Below the pieces are notes generated by a model. That model made no database searches. It was given only the letters and a program-made list of their open reading frames with translations, and had not been told where the DNA came from. A DNA stretch of 43,539 bases from Siculibacillus lacustris (GTDB taxonomy: Bacteria; Pseudomonadota; Alphaproteobacteria; Rhizobiales; Ancalomicrobiaceae). The stretch is from positions 49,186-92,724 of the forward strand of contig NZ_SJFN01000017.1 in NCBI RefSeq assembly GCF_004328075.1, read 5' to 3'. How positions within the stretch are numbered: position 1 is the stretch's first letter; each line of letters starts with the position of its first letter. A program made the translations under genes and the position numbers. Positions 1 to 8,692 of the stretch are shown here, piece after piece.

Positions 1-321
1 CATCGCCGCGACCTGGGTGTCGAACACCGGATGGGGGACGAAGCCGCCGAGGTTGTAGACGATCTCGATGTCCTGGCGTCCCGAATGGAACACCTTCATC
101 ACCGCCTCGTTGCGCATCAGGTCGAGGAACGGCGTCATGTCGAGCCCCTCGGCGAGGGCGTCGACGACCACCGCCGTGTCGGGTCCGGCGAGTTGGACGA
201 CACAGAGTTTCGGCCAGAAGGTGGTCTCCCGCAGGAACTCGGTGTCCACCGCCACATAGGGGTGGGCAGAAAGGCTGCGACAGGCGGCGGCGAGGTCTTC
301 GGTCTTGGTGATCGGCTGCAT
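1..321 (-). CDS. rnd: Ribonuclease D, N-terminal part (cut by window edge)
   Basis: RNase D is a 3'-5' exoribonuclease of the DEDD family that trims stable RNA precursors such as tRNA 3' ends. The reverse-strand frame opens [16 protein letters not shown] and stays open for 107 codons to the left edge. It shows the exonuclease motif I as [10 protein letters not shown] (residues about 23-32), then KLCVVQLAG, the HSGRQDIEI segment near residue 79, and FDTQVAAM at the edge; these carry the first metal-binding acidic residues and the usual substrate-side residues. The ATG at 319-321 has no clear Shine-Dalgarno sequence, and a TATAGA-like -10 lies just upstream on this strand. About 270 residues, including the HRDC region, should lie outside the window. 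The identity is secure from the motifs, although only the first third is visible. Confidence 0.93.
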   Translation of the reverse strand, partial: MQPITKTEDLAAACRSLSAHPYVAVDTEFLRETTFWPKLCVVQLAGPDTAVVVDALAEGLDMTPFLDLMRNEAVMKVFHSGRQDIEIVYNLGGFVPHPVFDTQVAAM

Positions 322-437
322 GGGAAGGGTCTATAGCGCGCTTCGCGCGACTTGTCGCGGGGGCAGGGCTCACCGTTTCGTCGCCCCCGGCACGCGGCCC
401 GGTCGGGGCCGAACGGCGCGACCCGCACCGGGCGGCG

Positions 438-1415
438 TCAGGCGAGGTGAAAGCCGATCTCGGCGAAGCGGCGCTTGACCGCCTCGCGGCGATTGGCGGC
501 CGGTGTCGCGAGGTGGAGATCGCCGATCGGCAGCACGTATCCGAACGGCGCGCCCTCGTGGCCGCCGCGATCCTGCCAATAGCTGTCGTAGTCGGCGAGC
601 TTGAGCAGGCGGCGGCGTTGGCGGCGGCGGTTGATGACGTGGGTGGCGTTGGAGACCGCGTAGAGCTCCTGAGCGCCCATCCGCGCCGCCAGCCCCTTGA
701 GCACCAGGAGCAGGGCGTCCTTGGGCCGCAGCCCGCCGAGATCGCGGGTGGCGGCGACCATCGCCGCCTTGGCGTCGTCGAGGCCGGAGCCCTGGAGGCC
801 GCCGATCACCACCGTCGAGCGGCCGCGACCGGAACGATAGAGGGTGAAGGTCACCCGGAACAGCGGCCGCGGCAGCGTGCCGTCGGAGATCGCGACGGTC
901 AGTTCGCCCTCGTGGCGGGCACCGGCGCAATCGGCGCGACACAGATCCACCCGATAGACGGCACGCTTGCCTTCGATCCGGGCGATCGCCACCGTGTCGC
1001 CGTTCCACAGCGCCCGGCGCAGGTCCTGTCCGAAATAGGCTTCGGCGACGAACAGATGGTTGCGCAGCAGGGCAATGGTGCGGTCGGGGCTGGCGCCGTG
1101 GACCAGATGGGTCGACAGCGACTTGCGCACCACGTCGAGCGGCGGCGCGCCCAGCCCATATTTGACGCCGTAATATTCGAGGAAGCGGATCCAGCGGATG
1201 GTCGCGCGGAAATAGATCATCGCCCGCAGCACGAACACCACGCAGCGCTTCGGCGTCGAATGCCGCGCCAGGGCCACCGCATATCGAAAGATCGACGCGA
1301 ATGCCGCTGCACAGCCCCCGCTCGCGATAGTCCGCAGGCGTTCGGCACCACCGATGGTCACCGGCGAAGAAGGTACCGGCTCGGCGGTCGGGGAGTGGGA
1401 CATCCGGAGATACAT
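438..1415 (-). CDS. VirK/YbjX family protein (DUF535)
   Basis: This 325-residue protein matches the VirK/YbjX (DUF535) family. The signs are the FLEYYGVKYGLG segment, a central beta-rich region (RIEGKRAVYRVDLCRAD, RPLFRVTFTLY, VVIGGLQG), the run ELYAVSNATHVINRR and the C-terminal YDSYWQDRGG motif. Family members in enterics are linked to virulence and antimicrobial-peptide resistance, but the biochemical role is unknown. No signal peptide or clear transmembrane segment is present, so it is probably cytoplasmic. The first ATG at 1413-1415 is used; an in-frame ATG at 1401-1403 (fifth codon) is an alternative. It lies downstream of, and divergent from, ccdA, and 116 nt from rnd on the same strand, so it may be a single-gene unit. 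Family assignment is confident; function is not. Confidence 0.85.
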   Translation of the reverse strand: MYLRMSHSPTAEPVPSSPVTIGGAERLRTIASGGCAAAFASIFRYAVALARHSTPKRCVVFVLRAMIYFRATIRWIRFLEYYGVKYGLGAPPLDVVRKSLSTHLVHGASPDRTIALLRNHLFVAEAYFGQDLRRALWNGDTVAIARIEGKRAVYRVDLCRADCAGARHEGELTVAISDGTLPRPLFRVTFTLYRSGRGRSTVVIGGLQGSGLDDAKAAMVAATRDLGGLRPKDALLLVLKGLAARMGAQELYAVSNATHVINRRRQRRRLLKLADYDSYWQDRGGHEGAPFGYVLPIGDLHLATPAANRREAVKRRFAEIGFHLA

Positions 1416-1666
1416 GCGGGCTCGATCGTTCTTCTGTCGCGGCCTCGACCGCTCGGCGACCTGTCCCGCCGCGAGGGATCGGTGCGGCGGGCTCGCTCGG
1501 CTTCTACAGGATCACATTCCCCGGGGGGAGCGGAAAATCAGAATGATTCGAATTGTCGTCGAATTTCGATCGTTTCCGCACTGCGTGCACGGCATTCGCG
1601 CTATGGAGCGCGAAGATGATCGAGACGGCGGCGCCCGGGCGTGTGCCGAAGGCGGGACGGGGTACG

Positions 1667-2401
1667 ATGACGGCGAATGTGACGCTCTTGGGGACCTTCG
1701 GCGCCGGCGTGCTGTCCTTCGTCTCGCCCTGCGTCCTGCCCCTGGTGCCGCCCTACCTGGCCTTCATCGCCGGGGCGAGCCTCGACGAACTGGCCGGCGT
1801 CGGCTTCGATGCGGCGCGGCGACGCATCTTCGCTTCGGCGCTGGCCTTCGTCGCCGGCTTCTCGACGGTGTTCGTGGCGCTCGGCGCCTCGGCCTCGGTG
1901 TTCGGGCAGCTGATCCATCGCCACTTCGAGACCCTGTCGCTGGTCGCGGGGTTCGCGGTGATCGTGATGGGTCTGCATTTCCTCGGCCTGTTCCGGATCC
2001 CGCTGCTCTACCGCGAAGCGCGGGTCACCGTCACCCGCCGCCCGGCCGGGCCGATCGGCGCCTATGGCATCGGGCTCGCCTTCGGCTTCGGCTGGACGCC
2101 GTGCATCGGACCGGTGCTGGCGGCGATCCTCGGCATCGCCGCCGGTCGCGACACGGTCGGGGAGGGCGCCGGGTTGCTGGCGGTCTATGCCGCCGGGCTC
2201 GGCGTGCCGTTCCTGGTCGCCGCCGCTTTTTCACAGCCGTTCATGGTGATGATGCGCCGATTCCGCGCCCATATGGGCCGGGTCGAACAGGTGACCGGCG
2301 GGCTCCTGGTGCTCACCGGCGTCGCCTTTCTCACCGACGGCTTCCAGCGGGTGTCGTTCTGGCTGATCGAGACCTTCCCGATCCTGTCCGACATCGGCTG
2401 A
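1667..2401 (+). CDS. ccdA: CcdA-type thiol-disulfide interchange membrane protein
   Basis: CcdA carries reducing equivalents from cytoplasmic thioredoxin across the inner membrane to periplasmic thiol proteins, mainly for cytochrome c maturation. From this start it has 244 residues and about six hydrophobic helices. The two redox cysteines sit in conserved proline-flanked positions: C22 in FVSPCVLPLVPPY and C146 in GFGWTPCIGPVL. The length is normal for the short CcdA/DsbD-beta family. The ATG at 1667 puts the first helix close to the N-terminus and has a G-rich ribosome-binding stretch about 7 nt upstream. An ATG at 1616 with a GGAG upstream would add 17 residues and cannot be excluded. No thioredoxin-like partner or other ccm gene is next to it, so it stands alone between DUF535 and a convergent SPOR gene. 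Confidence 0.9.
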   Translation: MTANVTLLGTFGAGVLSFVSPCVLPLVPPYLAFIAGASLDELAGVGFDAARRRIFASALAFVAGFSTVFVALGASASVFGQLIHRHFETLSLVAGFAVIVMGLHFLGLFRIPLLYREARVTVTRRPAGPIGAYGIGLAFGFGWTPCIGPVLAAILGIAAGRDTVGEGAGLLAVYAAGLGVPFLVAAAFSQPFMVMMRRFRAHMGRVEQVTGGLLVLTGVAFLTDGFQRVSFWLIETFPILSDIG

Positions 2402-2489
2402 GCGACGCCGCCGGACACGGCAGTCGCGCGAGCCGGCCCCCGACGGGCCGGGCCGGCCGGTGCTCACGCGCCGCAGCGGACGCCGGCGC

Positions 2490-3740
2490 TCACTTCAGCC
2501 CGACCAGCGCCTGACCGCTGTAGGTGGTGACCGAGCAGCCGATACCGGCGGCGCGCAGGCGCATGCACGACTTGGCCGCCTCGGCCTGGGACGGGTAGGG
2601 GCCGGCGAGCAGGCGCGCCTCCATGCCGGTGTCGGATTCGCGCAGCCGCGCCAGCGGTTCCAGGCCGCGGCCGAGTTCGGCGTGGCGCCCGGCGAGGTCG
2701 GTCCACGAGCGCCGCAGCGAGGCGAGCGAGCGATAGCCGCCGAGATCGATCGCCGCGGATTCGCTGCCGGTCGCGGCGGCGGCGACGGCGGTCGCGTCGC
2801 TCTTGACCAGCGCCGGCGGGGTCGCGTCCGACCGGTTGGCGCCGGCGTCGAGCGGGTTCACCACCGGCGGCTTGACCACGATCGAGCTCGACCGCGCCAC
2901 CGTGCCGGTGGTCGCCGGCCCGTCGGCATCGGTCGGCGGCAGGCCGCCCGGACCGCCCGGCACCACCGCGGCGATCACCGCCGGCGGCGCGGGCGGGGTA
3001 GCCGGCGGCATCTCCACCAGCGGCTTGGGATTGGGCATCGGCAGCCGCTCGGGCAGGGCGCGATCGGTCTTCTCGGCGGCCGGCTTGTCCGGTGTCGCGG
3101 GCTTGTCGGGTGCCGCGGGCTTGTCGAGCGCGGCGATCCGGTCGGCCTTGTCCGCCGCGGCCTTGTCGCCGGTGGCCTTGTCCGCGGCGATCTTGTCGGC
3201 CGCAGCCTTGTCGGCGGCCGGCTTGTCGCCCGGCTTGGCGGCACGCGGGTCGATCGGCGGCATCTGCGCCAATTGATCGCGGGCCACGGCGGGGTCGCCG
3301 GCGAGCTTCTCCTCGATCTTGTCGAGGCGGCGCGACAGGCCGTCGCCCGACAGGCCGACCTGGAACATCCGCCGCTGCAGATCGCGGATCTCGGTGCGCA
3401 GCTGCTCGATGTCGCGAGAGGTCGCGGGCGATTCGTTGGTGGCCAGCGGCATCGGCGAGATGCGCTCGGCCCCGACGATCCGCGAGGCCGGCACCGCCAT
3501 CGGGGCGCGATCGCCGCGGCCGATCGAGCCGGTCACCTCGGTCGGATCGGGCAGCGCGATTTCGGCCTTGGCGATCTCGGTGGTGGCGCTGCGCGGCGGC
3601 GCGTATTGCCAGGAGGCGACGCCGAGCACCAGGGCCACGACGGTTGCAAAGCCCCAGGCCACGAAGGCGAGGCCACCCGAGGTCGTCTCGTCGTCGAGGA
3701 GCGACGAGGGGGAGGTGTCGGGTCCGCTCTTCCTGGCCAC
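2490..3740 (-). CDS. Membrane-anchored SPOR-domain protein with Ala/Lys/Asp/Pro-rich linker
   Basis: This 416-residue protein has the layout of a single-pass cell-envelope protein. A cytoplasmic tail of about 21 residues is followed by one transmembrane helix (about 22-46). A predicted coiled coil lies around residues 111-145 (LRTEIRDLQRRM, LDKIEEKL). A low-complexity linker at about 165-225 repeats short DKxAADK and DKPA units. The C-terminal end (about 345-416) contains LAGPYPSQAEAAKSC and LRAAGIGCSV, which fit the SPOR fold that binds denuded peptidoglycan at division sites. Family knowledge suggests a role in septation or peptidoglycan remodelling, but no enzymatic domain is present. It is divergent from glmU, 217 nt away, and convergent with ccdA. 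The SPOR call rests on a short divergent domain, so confidence is moderate. Confidence 0.75.
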   Translation of the reverse strand: MARKSGPDTSPSSLLDDETTSGGLAFVAWGFATVVALVLGVASWQYAPPRSATTEIAKAEIALPDPTEVTGSIGRGDRAPMAVPASRIVGAERISPMPLATNESPATSRDIEQLRTEIRDLQRRMFQVGLSGDGLSRRLDKIEEKLAGDPAVARDQLAQMPPIDPRAAKPGDKPAADKAAADKIAADKATGDKAAADKADRIAALDKPAAPDKPATPDKPAAEKTDRALPERLPMPNPKPLVEMPPATPPAPPAVIAAVVPGGPGGLPPTDADGPATTGTVARSSSIVVKPPVVNPLDAGANRSDATPPALVKSDATAVAAAATGSESAAIDLGGYRSLASLRRSWTDLAGRHAELGRGLEPLARLRESDTGMEARLLAGPYPSQAEAAKSCMRLRAAGIGCSVTTYSGQALVGLK

Positions 3741-3957
3741 GTTCGGCAGTCTCTCGGTCTGTGGGCTCGAATCGATGGTTCAGAGTATCATCAAGCCGCG
3801 GCCGACGGGCAGTCGCCGTGGTCGCGCCGGCCGAGGATCCCGCCCGACGGCGCGCAGACTTGACCGCGACCCTTCGGGGATGTTCTGACCGAGGCACTGT
3901 GACGAGGACGGTGCGACCGCGCCTCGTCGGCCCAGACCGCAACGGAGCCCGTGGACC

Positions 3958-5310
3958 ATGACCGATCGCTCTTGCCTCGCCATCGTGCTCGCCGCCGGCG
4001 AGGGCACGCGGATGCGCTCGAAACTTCCCAAGGTTCTGCACGAGATCGGCGCCCGACCGATGGTCGCCCATGCGGTGGCCACCGCCCGCGCCGCCGGCGC
4101 CGACGCGGTGGCGGTGGTGGTCGGCCCCGGCCACGACAAGGTCGCCGAAGTCGCCGGCCGTGCCGGCGCCGGCGAGACCTTCGTGCAGAGCGAACGCCGC
4201 GGCACGGCCCACGCGGTCTTGTGCGCCCGCGCCGCCCTGGAGCGCGGGCCGGACACCGCGATCGTGCTCTACGGCGACACGCCGTTGGTCCGTCCCGCGA
4301 CCATCGGCCGCGTCCGCGAGGCACTGGCGGCGGGCGCCGACGTAGTGGTGCTCGGCTTCCAGGCGTCCGATCCGACCGGCTACGGCCGCCTGATCCTGCG
4401 CGACGGCACGCTCGAGGCGATCCGCGAGGAGCGCGACGCGACCCCGGCCGAGCGGGCGGTCGATCTGTGCAATTCCGGCATCATGGGCTTCCGCGGATCG
4501 GTCGCGCTCGCCCTGCTCGAGGCGATCGGCGACGCCAACGCCAAGGGCGAATATTATCTGACCGACGCCGTCGAGATCGCCCGCGCCCGCGGCCTCGCCA
4601 CCGCCGTGGTGATCGGCGGCGAGGACGAGTTCCTCGGCGTCAACGATCGGGTCCAGCTCGCGACCTGCGAGGGCGTATTCCAGAAGCGCCGCCGCGCCGA
4701 GGCCCTGGCCGCCGGCGTCACCCTGGTCGCCCCCGACAGCGTGATCTTCGCCGCCGATACCGAGATCGCCGGCGACGTGGTGATCGAGCCCAACGTGGTG
4801 TTCGGCCCCGGCGTGACGGTGGCGAGCGGCGCCCGCATCCGCGCCTTCTCCCATCTCGAGGGGGCGACGGTCGGCGAGGGGGCGATCGTCGGTCCCTATG
4901 CCCGCCTGCGCCCCGGCGCCTGGCTCGGCCGCGACGTCCACGTCGGCAACTTCGTCGAGATCAAGAACGGCCGCGTCGAGGACGGCGCCAAGGTCAACCA
5001 CCTGACCTACATCGGCGACGCCCGCATCGGCGCCAAGGCCAACATCGGCGCCGGCACCATCACCTGCAACTACGACGGCTTCGGAAAGTACCACACCGAC
5101 ATCGGCGCCGGCGCCTTCGTCGGGTCCAACGCGTCGCTGGTGGCACCGGTGGCGATCGGCGACGGCGCCTGGGTCGGCTCCGGCTCGGTGGTGACCAAGG
5201 ACGTGCCCGCCGATGCGCTGGTGGTGGCGCGTGCCCACATGATCGTGCGGCCGGGCTGGGCGTCCGCCTTCCGCGCCCGCAAGGCCGCCGAACGCGCCGC
5301 CAAGAAGTGA
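3958..5310 (+). CDS. glmU: Bifunctional GlmU: glucosamine-1-phosphate acetyltransferase / GlcNAc-1-phosphate uridyltransferase
   Basis: GlmU makes UDP-GlcNAc for peptidoglycan and lipopolysaccharide. It acetylates glucosamine-1-phosphate and then couples GlcNAc-1-phosphate to UTP. The 450-residue length is standard. The N-terminal pyrophosphorylase domain begins IVLAAGEGTRMRSKLPKVLH, the nucleotide-binding signature. ERRGTAHAVL and LYGDTPLV follow. The C-terminal half is a left-handed beta-helix of hexapeptide repeats with the catalytic region KVNHLTYIGDARIG and AGTITCNYDG, and KYHT close after. The product feeds on from GlmS, encoded next on the same strand. The 139 nt between the two genes contain two short inverted repeats (a CCGCC/GGCGG pair right after the stop, and TCACCGGCCGGTGA at 5339-5352), so separate transcripts or attenuation are possible. 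Confidence 0.98.
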   Translation: MTDRSCLAIVLAAGEGTRMRSKLPKVLHEIGARPMVAHAVATARAAGADAVAVVVGPGHDKVAEVAGRAGAGETFVQSERRGTAHAVLCARAALERGPDTAIVLYGDTPLVRPATIGRVREALAAGADVVVLGFQASDPTGYGRLILRDGTLEAIREERDATPAERAVDLCNSGIMGFRGSVALALLEAIGDANAKGEYYLTDAVEIARARGLATAVVIGGEDEFLGVNDRVQLATCEGVFQKRRRAEALAAGVTLVAPDSVIFAADTEIAGDVVIEPNVVFGPGVTVASGARIRAFSHLEGATVGEGAIVGPYARLRPGAWLGRDVHVGNFVEIKNGRVEDGAKVNHLTYIGDARIGAKANIGAGTITCNYDGFGKYHTDIGAGAFVGSNASLVAPVAIGDGAWVGSGSVVTKDVPADALVVARAHMIVRPGWASAFRARKAAERAAKK

Positions 5311-5449
5311 CCGCCGTGGCGGCGGGCCCGAGAGGCGTCACCGGCCGGTGATCGGCGGATTCGCAACAATTCGACACGCAATGTGATTTCTACCGAGGCC
5401 GCCCGGTCCGGTAGTAAGGTCGCAGACAACAACGATCGAGGTCGTTCTC

Positions 5450-7279
5450 ATGTGCGGAATCATCGGCATCGTCGGGCGTGAGCCGGTCGCGGGACATCTC
5501 GTCGACGCGCTGAAGCGGCTCGAATATCGCGGCTACGACTCCGCCGGTCTGGCCACGCTCGAGACCGGCGGTGTACTCACCCGGCGCCGCGCCGAAGGCA
5601 AGCTGCGCAATCTCGAGATCCGCCTCGCCAAGGAGCCGCTCGAAGGCGTCATCGGCATCGGCCACACCCGCTGGGCGACCCACGGCGCCCCGACCGAGGC
5701 CAATGCCCATCCCCACGCCACCAAGCGGGTGGCGGTGGTCCACAACGGCATCATCGAGAATTTCCGCGAGCTCAAGGACGAGCTGATCGCCGCCGGCCAC
5801 CATTTCGAGTCGGAGACCGACACCGAGGTCGTCGCCCAACTGGTCGATCGCAAGATGGAACTCGGGATGAGCCCGGCCGACGCGGTCGCCGCCGCGCTCA
5901 AGCGGCTGACCGGCGCCTTTGCGCTGGCCTTCCTGTTCTCCGGCGAGGAGGATCTGCTGATCGGGGCGCGGCGCGGGTCGCCGCTGGCGGTCGGCTGGGG
6001 CACCGGCGAGATGTTCCTCGGCTCCGACGCCATCGCGCTGGCGCCGTTCACCGACCGCGTCGCCTATCTCGAAGAGGGCGACTGGGTGGTGGTGACGCGG
6101 GCCGGCGCGGTGATCCACGACGAGACCGACGCGATCGTCCAGCGGCCGATCGTCACCGTCTCGGCCGCCGCCTTCCAGGTCGACCGCGGCAACTACCGCC
6201 ACTTCATGGCCAAGGAGATCCACGAACAGCCCGAGGTGATCGGCCATACGCTGGCTCACTACCTCGATCTGACCGCCGGCTGCATCCGTCTGCCGGTGAC
6301 CCCGTCGTTCGATTGGGCCAGCCTCGACCGCCTGTCGATCGTCGCCTGCGGCACCGCCTATTACGCCGGGCTGGTCGCCAAATACTGGTTCGAACGCCTC
6401 GCCCGGCTGCCGGTCGAGATCGACGTCGCCTCGGAGTTCCGCTACCGCGAACCGCCGCTGCCGAAGAACGGGCTGGCGCTGTTCGTGTCGCAGTCGGGCG
6501 AGACCGCCGACACGCTCGCCGGCCTGCGCTACTGCAAGGCCCACGGGCAGCACGTCGCGGCGGTGGTCAACGTGCCGACCTCGTCGATCGCCCGCGAAGC
6601 CGACGTGGTGTTCCCGACCTTGGCCGGTCCGGAGATCGGCGTCGCCTCGACCAAGGCCTTCACCTGTCAGCTGGCTGTGCTGGCTTCGCTGGCGGTCGCC
6701 GCCGGTCGGGCGCGCGGCCATCTCGGCATCGACGACGAGAAGCGTCTGGTGCGCGCCCTCGGCGACCTGCCGGGGCTGGTGGTCAAGACGCTGCGGCTCG
6801 AGCCGCGGATCGTGCGGCTCGCCCGCGAGATCGCCAAGGTCGAGGACGTGCTCTATCTCGGCCGCGGGTCGAGCTATCCGATCGCCCTCGAGGGCGCCCT
6901 GAAGCTCAAGGAGATCTCCTACATCCACGCCGAAGGCTATGCCGCCGGCGAGCTCAAGCACGGCCCGATCGCTCTGATCGACGAGGTGATGCCGGTGATC
7001 GTCATCGCACCCTTCGACGCGATCTTCGAGAAGACCGTCTCCAACATGCAGGAAGTGGCGGCGCGCGGCGGCCGCATCATCCTGTTCACCGACTCCCGCG
7101 GTGCCGCGGCGGCCTCGGTGCCGACCCTCGAGACCATCGTCCTGCCCGACATGCCGAGCGAGATCGCACCCTTGGTCTATGCCGTGCCGGTGCAGATGCT
7201 CGCCTATCACACCGCGGTGTTAATGGGCACCGACGTCGACCAGCCGCGCAACCTCGCCAAGTCGGTGACCGTCGAGTGA
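5450..7279 (+). CDS. glmS: Glutamine-fructose-6-phosphate aminotransferase (isomerizing)
   Basis: GlmS converts fructose-6-phosphate and glutamine to glucosamine-6-phosphate and glutamate, the first committed step to UDP-GlcNAc. The 609-residue protein starts MCGIIGIVGR, so Cys2 becomes the N-terminal nucleophile of the glutaminase domain after Met removal. GHTRWATHG and the HNGIIENF segment complete the amidotransferase site. Two SIS sugar-isomerase domains follow, marked by ACGTAYYAG, VSQSGETADT, GRGSSYPIALEGALKLKE and, at the C-terminus, NLAKSVTVE. The start is fixed by the required Met-Cys and by a GAGG ribosome-binding stretch about 9 nt upstream. No glmS ribozyme-like leader is seen, as expected outside Firmicutes. 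The gene converges with the acetyltransferase gene after a 38-nt gap that holds a GCCGGCGCCGGC palindrome. Confidence 0.98.
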   Translation: MCGIIGIVGREPVAGHLVDALKRLEYRGYDSAGLATLETGGVLTRRRAEGKLRNLEIRLAKEPLEGVIGIGHTRWATHGAPTEANAHPHATKRVAVVHNGIIENFRELKDELIAAGHHFESETDTEVVAQLVDRKMELGMSPADAVAAALKRLTGAFALAFLFSGEEDLLIGARRGSPLAVGWGTGEMFLGSDAIALAPFTDRVAYLEEGDWVVVTRAGAVIHDETDAIVQRPIVTVSAAAFQVDRGNYRHFMAKEIHEQPEVIGHTLAHYLDLTAGCIRLPVTPSFDWASLDRLSIVACGTAYYAGLVAKYWFERLARLPVEIDVASEFRYREPPLPKNGLALFVSQSGETADTLAGLRYCKAHGQHVAAVVNVPTSSIAREADVVFPTLAGPEIGVASTKAFTCQLAVLASLAVAAGRARGHLGIDDEKRLVRALGDLPGLVVKTLRLEPRIVRLAREIAKVEDVLYLGRGSSYPIALEGALKLKEISYIHAEGYAAGELKHGPIALIDEVMPVIVIAPFDAIFEKTVSNMQEVAARGGRIILFTDSRGAAAASVPTLETIVLPDMPSEIAPLVYAVPVQMLAYHTAVLMGTDVDQPRNLAKSVTVE

Positions 7280-7317
7280 CGGCCCCGACGGGCAGGTGAG
7301 GCCGGCGCCGGCGTCCG

Positions 7318-8424
7318 TCAGGCGGCGTCGGCGACCCGCCGGTGATGGCCGCCGCCGTGGCGGTGGCTGTCGAGATAGCGCCTGAGCCGGGCGGCGACGT
7401 AGTTGCGCGCCAGCTGCAGCCGCAGCACGGCGGCGCCCTGGGCGTCGAAGGCCTCGGCGAGCAGGGTCATCGGCTCCGGTTCGACGCCGAAGTCGAACTT
7501 GTAGGGCTCCGCGCCGATGGTGAAGTCGAATTCGCGGAAGCCTTCGCCGACCGCCCAGGCGATGGCGTCCTCGACGATCAGCAGCCCGGGCGACCAGTTG
7601 TTGAACCGGGCGTCGTGGCCGAGCGCCAGCAGGCGGAAGCCGTCGGCGTCGCCGATGCCGAAACAGGCGGCGATCGGCGCACCGTCGAGGGTGAGCCACA
7701 GCACGCGGGCCGGATCGCCGGCCTCGGTCAGCCGCCGATAGAAGCAGGTGGTCTCGGGCTGCGCCCCGTAGCGTTCGTCGCGCCAGGTCATCAGCCGATC
7801 GAGCGCGACGCGTGCCTCCGGGCCGTTGCCGGCATGGAAGGCGAGGTCTCCCTTGCGACCGAGCTTGCGGCGTTTGCGCGCCAGACTGTGGACCATCGAC
7901 GGCGCAAAGCGGGTGGCGCGCAGACTCTCGAAGTCGCCGTCGAGCGGCAGCGGGTGGCGCACGACCTGCGACCGGCGTGTCCCCGCGAGATCGGCGAAGG
8001 GCGTCGGCCGGCCGCCGACCATCGCCGGCATCTTGTCGATGAGGAGATAGGCGGCGCCGCTCGGCAGGGCCGCGACGATGCGATGCCACAGGGCCGCGGC
8101 CTCGCGCGGGGTCGGGCGGAAATCCGTGGCGATCAGCGGCAGATTGTAGTCCGAGACGCCGAAATCGAAACTCGTCCAGAACGGCAGGGCGCCACGCGCG
8201 TCGAGCACCAGCGGCAACACGAGGCGCGCCCGTCCGTCGCCGGCGGATCGGGCCACCACCGCGATCACCCGCTCGACGCCGGAACCGGCGCAGGCGAGCC
8301 AACAGTCGAGCCAGGAGCAATGCTGGAAGGCGGTCGGTCCGAACGCCGGCGGCAGCGCCGCGAGCGTCTCGCGGACCTCCGCGAAGCCGTCCACGATCGC
8401 GATCTCGTCGTTGGTCGCCGTCAT
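7318..8424 (-). CDS. GNAT / FemAB-like acetyltransferase (CelD/BcsL type)
   Basis: This is a 368-residue protein with the Acetyltransf_6 (FemAB/CelD-like GNAT) layout. An N-terminal GNAT-like half includes FQHCSWLDCWLACAG and LPLVLDARGALPFWTSFDFGVSDY. A second half holds RDERYGAQPETTCFYRRL, then GAPIAACFGI and the terminal motif REFDFTIGAEPYKFDFG, which is typical of the family. Relatives transfer acyl or aminoacyl groups in exopolysaccharide, cellulose or cell-envelope synthesis; the substrate here cannot be told from sequence. The start at 8424 is chosen because a GGAG lies about 9 nt upstream and the protein then begins close to the conserved region; an upstream in-frame codon at 8508 would add 28 poorly conserved residues. 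No exopolysaccharide genes adjoin it. Confidence 0.8.
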   Translation of the reverse strand: MTATNDEIAIVDGFAEVRETLAALPPAFGPTAFQHCSWLDCWLACAGSGVERVIAVVARSAGDGRARLVLPLVLDARGALPFWTSFDFGVSDYNLPLIATDFRPTPREAAALWHRIVAALPSGAAYLLIDKMPAMVGGRPTPFADLAGTRRSQVVRHPLPLDGDFESLRATRFAPSMVHSLARKRRKLGRKGDLAFHAGNGPEARVALDRLMTWRDERYGAQPETTCFYRRLTEAGDPARVLWLTLDGAPIAACFGIGDADGFRLLALGHDARFNNWSPGLLIVEDAIAWAVGEGFREFDFTIGAEPYKFDFGVEPEPMTLLAEAFDAQGAAVLRLQLARNYVAARLRRYLDSHRHGGGHHRRVADAA

Positions 8425-8692
8425 CCGGTGTCTCCGGTCGTCCAGGCCCGGCCGAGGGCCTACGTTGCGGCAGCCGCCTTCGGCCGGTGCCTCTCGCCAG
8501 GACACCACCTTAGGCGCGCGACCTGAAGGAGACGTAAGGGAAGGGTGCGGCTCCGCGTCGCAGCCTCCGACCGCGCCGGCGCCGGCCGCTTCGCTGTGCG
8601 GGCCTCACGCTGCCGACCAAAGCACCGCAGCAGCCATTCTTCGCGCTGCGAAAAGGGGCTAGTGTAGCGACCGACAGCGCCGGAGGACCGGT

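Noticed and set aside
3050-3245. Short periodic repeats that could suggest a CRISPR or satellite array
   Set aside because: The units are codon-phased within the SPOR gene and encode DKxAADK and DKPA repeats with no spacers.
2464-5238. A 924-codon reverse frame opposite glmU
   Set aside because: Antisense to glmU and frame-shifted within the SPOR gene; its repetitive Arg/Gly/Ala composition marks it as a shadow.
5311-5449. glmS ribozyme or riboswitch in the glmS leader
   Set aside because: The 139-nt gap is too short and shows only small inverted repeats; glmS ribozymes are known from Gram-positive bacteria.
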